Assembly (NCBI GenBank): GCA_947311585.1
Contig: CAMZLQ010000021.1
Span: forward strand, 1 to 41,190
Length of the DNA: 41,190 nucleotides
Direction of reading: 5' to 3'
Source of the DNA: an uncultured Alcanivoracaceae bacterium
GTDB lineage: Bacteria > Pseudomonadota > Gammaproteobacteria > Xanthomonadales > Marinicellaceae
Shown one piece after another: positions 17,446 to 27,684 of this stretch. Position 1 is the first letter of the stretch, and each line of letters begins with the position of its first letter. Below the pieces are notes generated by a model. The model was not told the DNA's origin. It worked only from the letters and a program-made list of their open reading frames with translations, and made no database searches. The position numbers were made by a program, and so were the translations under genes.

Positions 17446-19170
17446 TTAATTAACAATATCTTGAATGATAAGTTGTACACTTCTTCTGCCGCGAAATTCA
17501 TTGATGTCTAAGCGGTAAGTGATTTGGTTTTTACCATCTTCGGGTTTGAAGGCATTAGGGTGGATATTGAAGGCGATGGCACCGATTCTTTTGCTAAAAT
17601 CTTGGGTTTGCAGGGTTAATTTGGTGTGACCTTGACCGACTTCTTTTTTTTCGAGGATATTAAACCAGCCATCAAAGAGTGGAGCAGGGAAGTTTTGTCC
17701 CCATGGTCCGTGATTTTGCAGGTCTTCGGCTACAGCAAGACAAATATCGACTGATTCGAGTTCGCCATCTGTTTCGATGGTGTGTTGGCGTTGTTCTTCA
17801 GTGAGGGTTTTGTTGACGTAGTCATTGAAAATACGACGAAATTCTTCATAATTTTCGCGATTAATGGAAAGCCCTGCCGCCATGGCGTGCCCACCAAATT
17901 TGTGCATGAGTTGTGGGTGGTTTGTTTCGATAGCCACTAAGGCATCGCGGATATGAAAGCCTGTGATGCTGCGTGCAGAGCCTTTTAGTATTTCAGATTC
18001 GTCATTTTCTGGTGCAAATGCGATGACAGGTCGGTTGGTTTTTTCTTTAACCTTGGATGCCAATAATCCCACCACGCCTTGGTGCCAATCTTTGTGGAAT
18101 AGGCAAATGCCATCGGGTAAGCGTTTGATTTTATCCAGTTCATTAACGACACTATCGGCGACTTGTTGCATGTCTTTTTGAATTTCTTTGCGTTGGTGGT
18201 TTATCACATCCAGCTTGTGTGCCAGTATCATGGCTTGTTGTTCGTCATCGGTGGTGAGTAATTCGATACCAATGCTCATGTCTTCTAATCGTCCAGCGGC
18301 ATTTAAACGCGGTGCGATAACAAAACCAAAAGTTTCGGTGGTCGTTTTGGTCAATTCTTTATCAGCAATCTTAAGCAAGGCTTTTATGCCTGCAACGGTT
18401 CGTCCTGCTTTGATGCGTTTGATGCCTTCGGTAACCAAGATACGGTTGTTGTCATCCAATCCAACCATATCAGCAACAGTGCCTAAAGCGACTATATCTA
18501 ACCATTGGGCTAAATTGGGTGGGTTGATTTGTTTATCGGTGAAGTAGTTGGATTGAGTGAGTTGTGCACGAATTTCTGCCAATAAATAAAACACCACGCC
18601 AACGCCAGCCAAATTTTTACTTGGAAATTCATCGCCATTAAGGTTGGGATTAACAATGGCATCAGCATTGGGTAACACTTCGGCTTGTAAATGATGGTCG
18701 GTAATAATCACTTGCATACCCGCATCAAGGGCGGCCTGTGTGCCATCAATTGACGAAATGCCATTATCTACCGTGATGATTAATTCACAATCCATCTCTT
18801 GCAAAATTGGTATCAATTGGGTACTTAAGCCATAGCCAAAATCAAAACGATTGGGTACTAAAAAGTCAATATGGCTGTGACCAAAAGCATTAATGGCACG
18901 CAAACACAAAGCCGTTGCGGTGGCTCCATCGGCATCAAAATCACCGACGATGACTATTTTCTTATTGCTGTTAATGGCATCAACGACAATCCCTGCGGCT
19001 TTTTGAATATTGGATAATTGTCCCGGTTTGTGTAGGTGTTTTAATGTGTGTTCGATCTGTTGGGGATTATTAATGCCACGAGATAAATAAAGACGTTGGA
19101 TTAAGTCAGAGAAGCCCAATTCAGCAAGTGGGTTATCTTCGGGAACTATTCTTCTTTTTATTTTAATCAC
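17446..19170 (-). CDS. recJ: Single-stranded-DNA-specific exonuclease RecJ
   Basis: A 574-residue 5'-3' ssDNA exonuclease acting in recombination and mismatch repair. DHH-superfamily motifs are present: GDFDADGATATAL (residues 76-88), ITVDNGISS (132-140), ITDHHLQAE with DHH at 158-160, and NPNLNGDEFP. The DHHA1 region contains GGHAMAAGLSI. The length is normal. Translation starts at a GTG (19170). A ten-base-pair hairpin immediately upstream covers the only SD-like sequence (GAG). No xseA or dsbC neighbour. Confidence 0.96.
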   Translation of the reverse strand: MIKIKRRIVPEDNPLAELGFSDLIQRLYLSRGINNPQQIEHTLKHLHKPGQLSNIQKAAGIVVDAINSNKKIVIVGDFDADGATATALCLRAINAFGHSHIDFLVPNRFDFGYGLSTQLIPILQEMDCELIITVDNGISSIDGTQAALDAGMQVIITDHHLQAEVLPNADAIVNPNLNGDEFPSKNLAGVGVVFYLLAEIRAQLTQSNYFTDKQINPPNLAQWLDIVALGTVADMVGLDDNNRILVTEGIKRIKAGRTVAGIKALLKIADKELTKTTTETFGFVIAPRLNAAGRLEDMSIGIELLTTDDEQQAMILAHKLDVINHQRKEIQKDMQQVADSVVNELDKIKRLPDGICLFHKDWHQGVVGLLASKVKEKTNRPVIAFAPENDESEILKGSARSITGFHIRDALVAIETNHPQLMHKFGGHAMAAGLSINRENYEEFRRIFNDYVNKTLTEEQRQHTIETDGELESVDICLAVAEDLQNHGPWGQNFPAPLFDGWFNILEKKEVGQGHTKLTLQTQDFSKRIGAIAFNIHPNAFKPEDGKNQITYRLDINEFRGRRSVQLIIQDIVN

Positions 19171-19171
19171 A

Positions 19172-19196
19172 AATGGCTCAATTAGTTTGAGCCATT
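19172..19196 (-). promoter_or_regulatory. Perfect 10-bp hairpin abutting the recJ start codon
   Basis: AATGGCTCAA and TTGAGCCATT pair around a five-base loop. The hairpin ends one base before the GTG of recJ. The GAG within the stem is the only SD-like element, so folding would hide the ribosome site. It could alternatively be a remnant terminator. Confidence 0.45.
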
Positions 19197-19415
19197 ATTT
19201 TAACCTGAGTGTGTCATGATGTAACGGTGTAATAGTATTTTTTATGGTAAATTCCTTGGGTAGGTTTATAGAAATTTATCTAAAATCTATTACATGCCAT
19301 GCATAAAAGCGTATCAACGAGCTTCCCCAATATAAAATCGATTATTTTTAAATTTATTAGTTTCTAAGGGGTAGTAAGAAAAATAATGATAGTCTCTTTT
19401 ACTTTCAAGGTTTTA

Positions 19416-19444
19416 TTGATATTTCAAATAGCTAACAATATAAT
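19416..19444 (+). promoter_or_regulatory. Near-consensus sigma-70 promoter of the R-M operon
   Basis: TTGATA (19416-19421), 17 bases, TATAAT (19439-19444), then six bases and the methyltransferase ATG. Predicted transcription start coincides with the start codon, so the message would be leaderless. This is the best promoter match in the window. It lies in the otherwise empty AT-rich stretch 19197-19450. Confidence 0.75.
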
Positions 19445-19450
19445 CAATTT

Positions 19451-20713
19451 ATGATTGTTAAATCCAATATAATTGCAGAAAAATTTAATCGCTTTTATTT
19501 TTCAAAAAAAAACAATACTGAAAATGAATTAAGTGCTTCATATACGCATTATTTACATAATAGAAATATTATAGAATCAAATGCTTACAGAGATTGTGTG
19601 CTTGAGTATATTAAGAAAATTAACAACATAGGCAGTTCACAAAACCCAATATCAAATAAAGTTGCTGAAGAAGCATTGCAGTATATATCTTGTGAATTTA
19701 AAAGTGCGGTTCCCTTTCCTGCCCACAAAAAATATCAGTTTAAATTTATTGACTTATTTGCAGGGATTGGAGGTATAAGGTTGGCTTTTCAGAATTTAAA
19801 AGGGAAATGTGTTTTTTCGAGTGAGTGGGATAAATTTTCAAAACTTACTTATGAAGCTAATTTTGGTGAAGTGCCTTTTGGTGATATAACAAAACCAGAA
19901 GTTAAAAACTATATACCGAATGGCTTTGACGTTTTATGTGCTGGATTTCCATGCCAATCATTTTCAATTGCAGGGAAACGTGGTGGATTTGAAGATACCA
20001 GAGGAACGTTGTTTTTTGATGTGGCAGAAATAATTAAACAAAAGCAACCTAAAGCTTTTTTTTTAGAAAATGTAAAAGGCTTAAAAAGTCATGATAAAGG
20101 TAATACTTTACGCACTATACTCAATACTCTAAGAAATGATTTGAACTATTATGTACCAGAACCGAAGATTATCAATGCTAAAGACTTTGGAGTGCCTCAA
20201 AATAGAGAGCGAATCTTTATTGTTGGATTTAGAAAGGACTTAGAAATAGATAGCTTTAAGTATCCCAAAGAGTTAAATAAAGAAGTTAAATTATCAGATG
20301 TTTTGGAAAAAGATGAGGTGTCAGTCAAGTATTATTTATCAACAACATATCTGGAAACTCTAAGAAAACACAAGGCAAGGCATATAAACAAAGGCAATGG
20401 TTTTGGTTATGAAATTTTATCAAATGATGGTATAGCCAATGCCGTTGTTTGTGGAGGAATGGGTAGAGAGAGAAATTTAATTGTTGACAATAAATTGACT
20501 AACTTCGTCCCTGTTACCAAAATCACAGGAAAGGTCAATCGTGAAGGCGTAAGAAAAATGACACCGAGAGAATGGGCAAGGCTACAAGGATTTCCAGACA
20601 ACTTTAAAATAGTGGTTTCTGATGCTCAGGCATATAAACAATTTGGGAATTCTGTTGCAATTCCTGCTATTCAAGCGACAGCAGAGTTAATCATAAGAAA
20701 ATTAATAGGATAA
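19451..20713 (+). CDS. DNA (cytosine-5) methyltransferase of a type II R-M system
   Basis: A 420-residue C5-MTase. Motif I is FIDLFAGIGGIRLAF (99-113), motif IV GFPCQSFSIAG with catalytic Cys168, motif VI FFLENVKGL, motif VIII NRERIFIVGF, and motifs IX-X MTPREWARLQGFP and YKQFGNSVAIP. A 95-residue N-terminal extension precedes the catalytic domain; Dcm/M.EcoRII and M.SsoII also carry such extensions. The recognition region has HKARHINKGNGFGYE, close to the GNGFGY segment of the Dcm group that acts on CCWGG/CCNGG, so a related target is plausible (inference). The REase gene follows by five bases. AT-rich relative to recJ and groEL, which fits horizontal gain. Confidence 0.95.
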   Translation: MIVKSNIIAEKFNRFYFSKKNNTENELSASYTHYLHNRNIIESNAYRDCVLEYIKKINNIGSSQNPISNKVAEEALQYISCEFKSAVPFPAHKKYQFKFIDLFAGIGGIRLAFQNLKGKCVFSSEWDKFSKLTYEANFGEVPFGDITKPEVKNYIPNGFDVLCAGFPCQSFSIAGKRGGFEDTRGTLFFDVAEIIKQKQPKAFFLENVKGLKSHDKGNTLRTILNTLRNDLNYYVPEPKIINAKDFGVPQNRERIFIVGFRKDLEIDSFKYPKELNKEVKLSDVLEKDEVSVKYYLSTTYLETLRKHKARHINKGNGFGYEILSNDGIANAVVCGGMGRERNLIVDNKLTNFVPVTKITGKVNREGVRKMTPREWARLQGFPDNFKIVVSDAQAYKQFGNSVAIPAIQATAELIIRKLIG

Positions 20714-20718
20714 TAGTT

Positions 20719-21366
20719 ATGGGTATATTACAAGAATTGAATATAGTTCGAGGAAAAAATACATTAGCATCGAATATCTTTTATAAATTGTTTCCTTCTT
20801 TTTTAACTATTAAATATAGCAGCCCATCGGATTATGTTTCTCAATATTGGGATTCTTATTTAAAAATTCAAAATCAAGAGTGTGGAAATAATAACCAAAG
20901 GAAACGAGGAATAAATGGTAAAATATTTGAATACATAATTGCCACTCTATTGATAAGAGAAAACATTTTTCCAATTTTTATAGAGGCAAAAGTGGCTTTT
21001 GTTCCAAACATTAAATATGACTTAATGTTGTATTCTACTGACGGTGGGCCAATATCCTTAAGTGCTAAAACATCATTCAGAGAACGTTATAAACAAGCTG
21101 ACTTAGAAGCTATTTCTTTAAAGTATGTTCATAGGAAGTCATTATCTTATCTAATAACATTGTCAGAGGAAGATGCAATTTCTGTAAATAAGAAACAAAA
21201 ACAGGGTGATGTTATTGGGCTAGATCGAGCAATTTGCGCCACAACTCCTGAATTCGATAAGCTTATTTCAGAGCTTAAAACGTATAATTTAACAGAAGCA
21301 CCAAATATTAATGTAATAACATCAAGTCAAATTATCACCAAAAAAAATGTATCATCACTAGAATAA
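20719..21366 (+). CDS. Type II restriction endonuclease (PD-(D/E)XK-like)
   Basis: A 215-residue protein immediately downstream of the methyltransferase. A candidate nuclease core is visible: Glu71 in GKIFEYIIATLL, Asp101 in NIKYDLMLY and Lys117 in ISLSAKTSFRERYKQAD. The E...D...xAK spacing fits PD-(D/E)XK enzymes in which the acidic residue before Lys is replaced (SAK). The RERYKQADLEA segment is found in several Dcm-group-associated endonucleases as far as I recall. It should cut DNA at the site protected by its partner. Identification rests on motif plus position, so the exact family is unassigned. Confidence 0.8.
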   Translation: MGILQELNIVRGKNTLASNIFYKLFPSFLTIKYSSPSDYVSQYWDSYLKIQNQECGNNNQRKRGINGKIFEYIIATLLIRENIFPIFIEAKVAFVPNIKYDLMLYSTDGGPISLSAKTSFRERYKQADLEAISLKYVHRKSLSYLITLSEEDAISVNKKQKQGDVIGLDRAICATTPEFDKLISELKTYNLTEAPNINVITSSQIITKKNVSSLE

Positions 21367-21417
21367 GTTAAAATATCGATTTGGTGATTGACAATAAATG
21401 TTTTTAAGTAAAGTAGG

Positions 21418-21441
21418 TTGGGCTAAGAATGCACAGCCCAA
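21418..21441. repeat. TTGGGCT hairpin
   Basis: TTGGGCT and AGCCCAA form a seven-base-pair stem with a ten-base loop, embedded in GTAGGTTGGGCTA, a phrase that recurs as a dispersed palindromic repeat in many proteobacteria. Only one copy is in this window. It has no U tract on either strand that would make it a terminator. Confidence 0.4.
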
Positions 21442-21500
21442 AAAAAGTCAGAGCGTATACGGTAGAATGTAGCAATGAAAAGTATAAGATATTTTGGATT

Positions 21501-21530
21501 GTCGGTTTTAACCGACGGCTTTTTGTTTTT
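21501..21530 (+). terminator. Rho-independent terminator of the R-M operon
   Basis: GTCGGTTTTAACCGAC folds into a tight stem and is followed by GGCTTTTTGTTTTT on the plus strand, 135 bases after the endonuclease stop. Confidence 0.75.
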
Positions 21531-21606
21531 GCTTGATGATTGAGTGGGATAAATTCCACTGACCAAATAAAAATACAAAAACGCAACTTTAGATTAGAGT
21601 GATTAA

Positions 21607-21689
21607 TTAGTTTGTCAGGTTGGTGCTTATAAAGAATGATTTGGTGATTTTACCAATGAATTCTTTTAAGTGCCAACCTGGCAAACTAA
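21607..21689. repeat. 83-nt long imperfect inverted repeat downstream of groEL
   Basis: TTAGTTTGTCAGGTTGG... pairs with ...CCAACCTGGCAAACTAA along about 28 positions. Three of the mismatches are transitions that become G-U pairs in one of the two RNA strands. An inner TTGGT/ACCAA stem caps it. It begins 22 bases after the groEL stop on the minus strand. It could stabilise or end the groESL message, although no U tract follows. Confidence 0.65.
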
Positions 21690-21711
21690 TGAGTCATTAT
21701 CATCTTAAAAT

Positions 21712-23412
<1,701 letters not shown>

Positions 23413-23700
23413 TTATTCAATAACGCCTATGATGTCAGATTCATTCATGTATAAAAATTCTTCACCATCAGCTTTGAACTCTGTACCTGAATATTTACCA
23501 AATAAAACAACGTCGCCAACTTTAACTTCTAAAGCGCGAACATCGCCATTTTCTAAAACTTTGCCATTACCCACTGCAACAATTGTGCCTTGTGCTGGGG
23601 CTTCTTGACCCGATTCTGGGATAATAATGCCACTGGCTGTTGTGGTTTCTTTTTCTTTACGTTTTACTATTACACGGTCGTGTAAAGGACGAATATTCAT
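23413..23700 (-). CDS. groES: Co-chaperonin GroES
   Basis: A 95-residue lid subunit of the chaperonin: [25 protein letters not shown] at the start with the mobile loop, and [22 protein letters not shown] near the end. Normal length. The ribosome site GGAGAAAAAA precedes the ATG. First gene of groESL. Confidence 0.99.
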   Translation of the reverse strand: MNIRPLHDRVIVKRKEKETTTASGIIIPESGQEAPAQGTIVAVGNGKVLENGDVRALEVKVGDVVLFGKYSGTEFKADGEEFLYMNESDIIGVIE

Positions 23701-23775
23701 TTTTTTCTCCTATGTTTTTTATTTAATTAATTAAGATTATCGATAAGTAACTTATTAATTATTAAGTTGGCAACT

Positions 23776-23803
23776 AGATAGGGTTGAATGAAATGAATTC
23801 AAG
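23776..23803 (-). promoter_or_regulatory. Heat-shock (sigma-32 type) promoter of groESL
   Basis: On the minus strand CTTGAA is followed after 14 bases by CCCTATCT, close to the sigma-32 pattern CTTGAAA-N(13-15)-CCCCATxT. It lies 76-103 bases upstream of groES. No CIRCE element was seen, so control is likely by sigma-32 rather than HrcA. Confidence 0.7.
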
Positions 23804-23817
23804 GATAATTTCAAAAT

Positions 23818-24258
23818 TTATTCGCCAATGTCTTCATTCCATAATTCAGGTTTTTCGGCAATAAATTTCTCCATGATATCTATACACTCTTGGTTGTCCA
23901 TCATAATAATTTCAACGCCTTTGGATTTGAGGTAATCTTCTTCTCCCATAAAAGTTTTATTTTCACCAATGACAACTTTCGGAATGCCGTATAATAAAAT
24001 TGTGCCAGAACACATAGAACAAGGTGAAAGTGTGGTGTAAAGTGTACATTCTTGGTAGATTGATGCCTTTTGCCGACCAGCATTTTCCAACGCATCCATT
24101 TCGCCGTGTAAAACTACCGAACCATCTTGTACGCGTTTATTGTGTCCAGCCCCTAGTATTTTGCCATTATGGACAATAACAGAACCAATGGGAATGCCAC
24201 CTTCGTTATAACTTTTTTTGGCTTGCTCAATGGCGGCTTGTAAGAATTTTTTGTGCAT
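23818..24258 (-). CDS. Cytosine deaminase, yeast (Fcy1) type
   Basis: A 146-residue zinc-dependent deaminase. It converts cytosine to uracil in pyrimidine salvage if its function follows that of its closest look-alike. Zinc and proton-shuttle motifs are LHGEMDALENAGR (His, Glu) and LSPCSMCSGTILLYGIP (two Cys). Much of the chain follows yeast cytosine deaminase: GGIPIGSVIV, GAGHNKRVQDGS, CTLYTTLSPC and the C-terminal WNEDIGE. It is unrelated to the bacterial CodA amidohydrolase. A nucleoside or guanine deaminase is less likely because of this detailed match. It is monocistronic; on the minus strand a TATAAT lies at 24289-24294. Confidence 0.85.
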   Translation of the reverse strand: MHKKFLQAAIEQAKKSYNEGGIPIGSVIVHNGKILGAGHNKRVQDGSVVLHGEMDALENAGRQKASIYQECTLYTTLSPCSMCSGTILLYGIPKVVIGENKTFMGEEDYLKSKGVEIIMMDNQECIDIMEKFIAEKPELWNEDIGE

Positions 24259-24319
24259 AATATAGCTGTATTTTTATTTGAGCGTGCTATTATAACCTTA
24301 ATTTTAAAAGTATAGGCAT

Positions 24320-25606
24320 ATGAAAATATTGTTTCTTATTTTGTTGTTTCTTTTTGAAACTGGTTTAGCCAAAGTTGATTTATCGCGGCAAGCCCAATTG
24401 CAAAATGAACTCACACCGTTTGGTGCAATTAAATCGGGTCATGGGAAAGATATACCAGCTTGGGGTGAAACGATTGATGATTTTGGTGATGAAGAACCAT
24501 TATTTACCATTACACAAGATTCGTATTCTCAATACAAAGATAAACTAACCGCAGGGCAAATAGCCTTATTTAAACGCTACGATACCTTCCAAATGCCTAT
24601 TTATCCATCGCATCGAACCGCTGTTGCTCCGCAATGGGTTTACGACAATACTTTTGATAATGCCATTGATACAGAATTAAATAAAGATCAATCGGGTTTT
24701 GAAAATGCCAAAGGCGGTATTCCTTTTGCTATTCCGCAATCGCCTTTAGAGGTTTATTTTAACCATATTGCCCGTTGGCGAGGACAACAGGTGGAAAGTA
24801 CTTTTAGTGATGCAGTGGTGGAAAAAAGCGGGCAATTCACCTTGATAACCAACAAAGCCTTGGTTCGCTTTGATTCGTACGTGCCTAATCATAAGAGTAA
24901 AAACTTCATCTCAATCATTGGCAAAACCCTCGCACCAGCCACACGTTCAGGCAGTGGCGTATTGGTTCTTGAACCACTTGATCAATTAAACAATAAACGT
25001 TCGGCTTGGTTGTGGGATAAAGGTCGTCGTCGCGTAATTCGGGCACCGAATGTGTCGTATGATAATGTTGTGTCAACCTCTAGCGGATTACGAACAGTTG
25101 ATGATACCGATATGATTAGTGGTTCACCTGATCGATTTGATTGGAAAATGCTTGAAAAACGTGAGGTGTATATCCCATACAATAATGACAAGCTTGCCGA
25201 TAAAATACTTAAATACCGTGATATTTTGACAAAAAATCACATCAATTCACAATACGCACGTTATGAATTGCACCGTGTTTGGGTCATAGAAGCCACATTG
25301 AAACCCAAATGGCGGCATCTTTATTCCAAACGCACTTTTTATATCGATGAAGACACTTGGCAAGTGGTTATTGCTGACCAATACAATAAAAAAGGCGACC
25401 TTTGGCGAGTGAGTATGTCGTATCCTAAATTTTTTAAAGAAATGCCTGGGGTATTTTCGGTGATAAATGTTTTTCACGATTTAGTCTCAAAACGCTACCA
25501 CGTGATGGGCTTAGAAAACGAAGTCAAAACCGATGCCAAATACAATGGTGAGATTGCCAAAGATGGCTTGTTTACACCATCTGGGTTTAAGCGCTTTATG
25601 CGATAA
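24320..25606 (+). CDS. Exported DUF1329 family protein
   Basis: A 428-residue protein with signal peptide KILFLILLFLFETGLA. Family signatures: LTPFGAIKSG, PLFTITQDSYSQYKDKLTAGQIALFKRYDTFQMPIYPSHR, KNFISIIGKTLAPATRSGSGVLVLEPL, SAWLWDKGRRRVIRAPNVSYDN, DRFDWKMLEKREVYIPYNN and TFYIDEDTWQVVIADQYNKKG. The fold is thought to resemble LolA/LolB lipoprotein carriers, and members often sit beside RND exporters or secreted hydrolases. Neither is adjacent here. Probably a periplasmic or outer-membrane carrier; ligand unknown. Confidence 0.88.
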   Translation: MKILFLILLFLFETGLAKVDLSRQAQLQNELTPFGAIKSGHGKDIPAWGETIDDFGDEEPLFTITQDSYSQYKDKLTAGQIALFKRYDTFQMPIYPSHRTAVAPQWVYDNTFDNAIDTELNKDQSGFENAKGGIPFAIPQSPLEVYFNHIARWRGQQVESTFSDAVVEKSGQFTLITNKALVRFDSYVPNHKSKNFISIIGKTLAPATRSGSGVLVLEPLDQLNNKRSAWLWDKGRRRVIRAPNVSYDNVVSTSSGLRTVDDTDMISGSPDRFDWKMLEKREVYIPYNNDKLADKILKYRDILTKNHINSQYARYELHRVWVIEATLKPKWRHLYSKRTFYIDEDTWQVVIADQYNKKGDLWRVSMSYPKFFKEMPGVFSVINVFHDLVSKRYHVMGLENEVKTDAKYNGEIAKDGLFTPSGFKRFMR

Positions 25607-25701
25607 AATGCCATGCTACTTGATATTAGCTTTGCTGGGTCATATCTTTTATTAACTAAATTTGTTAAAATGCGTGCCTTTAAATTTACAAAGAAAACAT
25701 T

Positions 25702-26793
25702 ATGGGCTTCAAATGTGGCATTGTTGGGCTTCCCAACGTCGGCAAATCAACTTTATTTAACGCACTAACCAAAGCGGGTATTGATGCGGCAAACTACCCT
25801 TTTTGCACCATTGAACCCAATGTTGGCGTGGTTGAAGTGCCCGATCCACGTTTAAAGGAATTGGCAAAAATAGTCAATCCAGAACGCACATTACCAACGG
25901 TGATGGAATTTGTCGATATTGCTGGACTGGTCGCAGGTGCTTCCAAAGGCGAAGGCTTGGGAAATAAATTTTTATCCAATATCCGTGAAACCGATGCCAT
26001 TGCGCATGTTGTGCGCTGTTTTGAAGACGATGATGTGGTGCATGTAGAGGGCAAGATTTCACCGCTTGATGATGTCGAAACCATCAACACAGAATTGGCA
26101 CTAGCCGATTTAGACTCAGCAGAGCGTGGTTTGCTAAAAGCACAAAAACAAGGACGTTCAGGCAATAAAGAAGCACAAGCCCGCGCAGCAACATTGGAAA
26201 AAATTGTCGCACAATTATCTGAAGGCTTACCTATTCGCGCATTGGATTTGTACAAAGAAGAAAAAGAAGTCATCAGAGAATTTAGTTTTATAACAGCCAA
26301 ACCAGTGATGTATATTGCCAATGTTGCCGAAGATGGATTTGAAAACAATCCGTTTTTAGATAAAGTTCGCACAATGGCAGAAGCCGAAAAATCCTCAGTT
26401 GTCCCCGTTTGTGCGGTAATTGAATCCGAAATCGCTATTTTGGATGATGAAGACAAAGAAATGTTTATGGAAGAATTGGGCTTAGATGAAGCAGGATTGG
26501 ACAGAGTCATCCGCGCAGGTCATGACTTGTTGGGATTACACACTTATTTTACCGCAGGTGTCAAAGAAGTCCGAGCTTGGACTTTCAAAGCAGGCTCAAC
26601 CGCGCCTCAATGTGCAGGCGTTATTCATACCGATTTTGAAAAAGGCTTTATCCGCGCCGAAACCATGGCTTATGAAGATTTTATTGAGTTTAAAGGCGAA
26701 GCTGGCTGTAAAGAAGCAGGTAAATTGCGGTTGGAAGGCAAAGAATATTTGGTCAAAGAAGGCGATGTTTTGCACTTCCGTTTTAACGTATAA
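25702..26793 (+). CDS. ychF: Redox-regulated ATPase/GTPase YchF
   Basis: A 363-residue Obg-family P-loop protein that binds ribosomes and prefers ATP. Walker A is [15 protein letters not shown], followed by [10 protein letters not shown] (switch I), [20 protein letters not shown] (G3), a coiled-coil insert around 120-200 and a C-terminal TGS domain ([23 protein letters not shown]). The usual G4 specificity motif is replaced as in other YchF proteins (IANVAEDGF). Full length. The next gene starts ten bases later with its own ribosome site and could be co-transcribed. Confidence 0.98.
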   Translation: MGFKCGIVGLPNVGKSTLFNALTKAGIDAANYPFCTIEPNVGVVEVPDPRLKELAKIVNPERTLPTVMEFVDIAGLVAGASKGEGLGNKFLSNIRETDAIAHVVRCFEDDDVVHVEGKISPLDDVETINTELALADLDSAERGLLKAQKQGRSGNKEAQARAATLEKIVAQLSEGLPIRALDLYKEEKEVIREFSFITAKPVMYIANVAEDGFENNPFLDKVRTMAEAEKSSVVPVCAVIESEIAILDDEDKEMFMEELGLDEAGLDRVIRAGHDLLGLHTYFTAGVKEVRAWTFKAGSTAPQCAGVIHTDFEKGFIRAETMAYEDFIEFKGEAGCKEAGKLRLEGKEYLVKEGDVLHFRFNV

Positions 26794-26803
26794 GGAAAAA
26801 AAT

Positions 26804-27508
26804 ATGAAACTATTACTCACTTTTATTTTATTTAACATAAATCCAATAGTATTGGCATATTCAGATAGTGCATTGGAGGTTAATCAATCAATTGTTGCGG
26901 ATTATTTATTTAATTCAGATCTTACTAGCTCTATATTTGGCGCACCAGATTTAGAATACCTAGGAAATAACATAAATTATCAGGAAGACACTATTTTTGG
27001 CATTACAAAAACTGTGGTTGACTTTGATGAGGGCGAAGGCTTTAAACTGGATGTTTCAAATCTAATTACTAGTGAAGAATACAGTATTGCAATGGTATTC
27101 AAGATTTCAATTATTAGTGGCTACACAAAGCTCATTGACTTTAAAAACTTAGTAGACGATCAAGGTCTTTATTCTCTTAATGGGAAACTGAGATTCTATC
27201 CAAATACTATTGGCAATGAAGTTACTATACCTGAAAATCAATTTGTACAGCTATTTTTTACTCGTAACATCTCAGGGCTTTACAAGGGCTATATAGATCA
27301 AGAATTACAGTTTGAATATGATGATATTGACGGCGACTCAATACCGGAATTATTGTTGCATTTTTTCCGAGATGACATGGCAACTGCAAATCTTGAGAAC
27401 TCTCCCGGTTCAGTCACAAGAATCACTATTTTTAATAAAGCTTTAACACAAGCAGAAATTCAAGAATTTCATCCATTAGATACAATATTCTGTAATGGTT
27501 TTGAATAA
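26804..27508 (+). CDS. Secreted LamG-like protein with GFE C-terminal tail
   Basis: The track extends the frame back to 26486 inside ychF. The real start is the ATG at 26804: AAGGA lies seven bases upstream and a signal peptide follows (KLLLTFILFNINPIVLA). The product has 234 residues. The mature part looks like a LamG/concanavalin A-like jelly-roll: IVADYLFNSDLTSS, VVDFDEGEGFKLDVSNLI, YSIAMVFKIS, YKGYIDQELQF and the common ending VTRITIFNKALTQAEIQEF. It ends in DTIFCNGFE, the same tail as the SpoIID protein (LIFTNGFEN). Probably surface-exposed or extracellular, binding sugar or protein; ligand unknown. Confidence 0.8.
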   Translation: MKLLLTFILFNINPIVLAYSDSALEVNQSIVADYLFNSDLTSSIFGAPDLEYLGNNINYQEDTIFGITKTVVDFDEGEGFKLDVSNLITSEEYSIAMVFKISIISGYTKLIDFKNLVDDQGLYSLNGKLRFYPNTIGNEVTIPENQFVQLFFTRNISGLYKGYIDQELQFEYDDIDGDSIPELLLHFFRDDMATANLENSPGSVTRITIFNKALTQAEIQEFHPLDTIFCNGFE

Positions 27509-27535
27509 AATAAAAAAATACATATTACCAAGGAT

Positions 27536-27599
27536 GAATCGAAGGGGTCGGAGGATTTGAATCGAAGGGGTCGAGAATCGAAGGGGTCGGAGGATTTGA
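27536..27599. repeat. Short GAATCGAAGGGGTCGGAGGATTTGA repeat cluster
   Basis: Two full identical 25-bp copies (27536-27560 and 27575-27599) flank a truncated copy (GAATCGAAGGGGTCGA, 27559-27574). The GGGGTCGGAG core is reminiscent of repeats found near REP-associated (Y1-type) transposases in marine gammaproteobacteria. No transposase is present. The rest of 27509-27684 shows only the promoter region of the next gene. Confidence 0.7.
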
Positions 27600-27684
27600 T
27601 GGTTTTAATCATACAAGACTTGTAACCACACTATCCGCAGATTATCGGCTTTTATTCTTGTAAATCTCTCTATAGTATAGCCTT

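Noticed and set aside
25794-26510. 238-aa minus-strand ORF opposite ychF
   Set aside because: Antisense frame of a conserved GTPase gene, Ser-rich and without any domain.
26486-26803. Long N-terminal extension of the LamG-like ORF inside ychF
   Set aside because: The ATG at 26804 has a good ribosome site and signal peptide; the upstream part is ychF read in another frame.
27536-27599. CRISPR array
   Set aside because: Copies are nearly contiguous with no spacers of regular length, and no cas genes are present.
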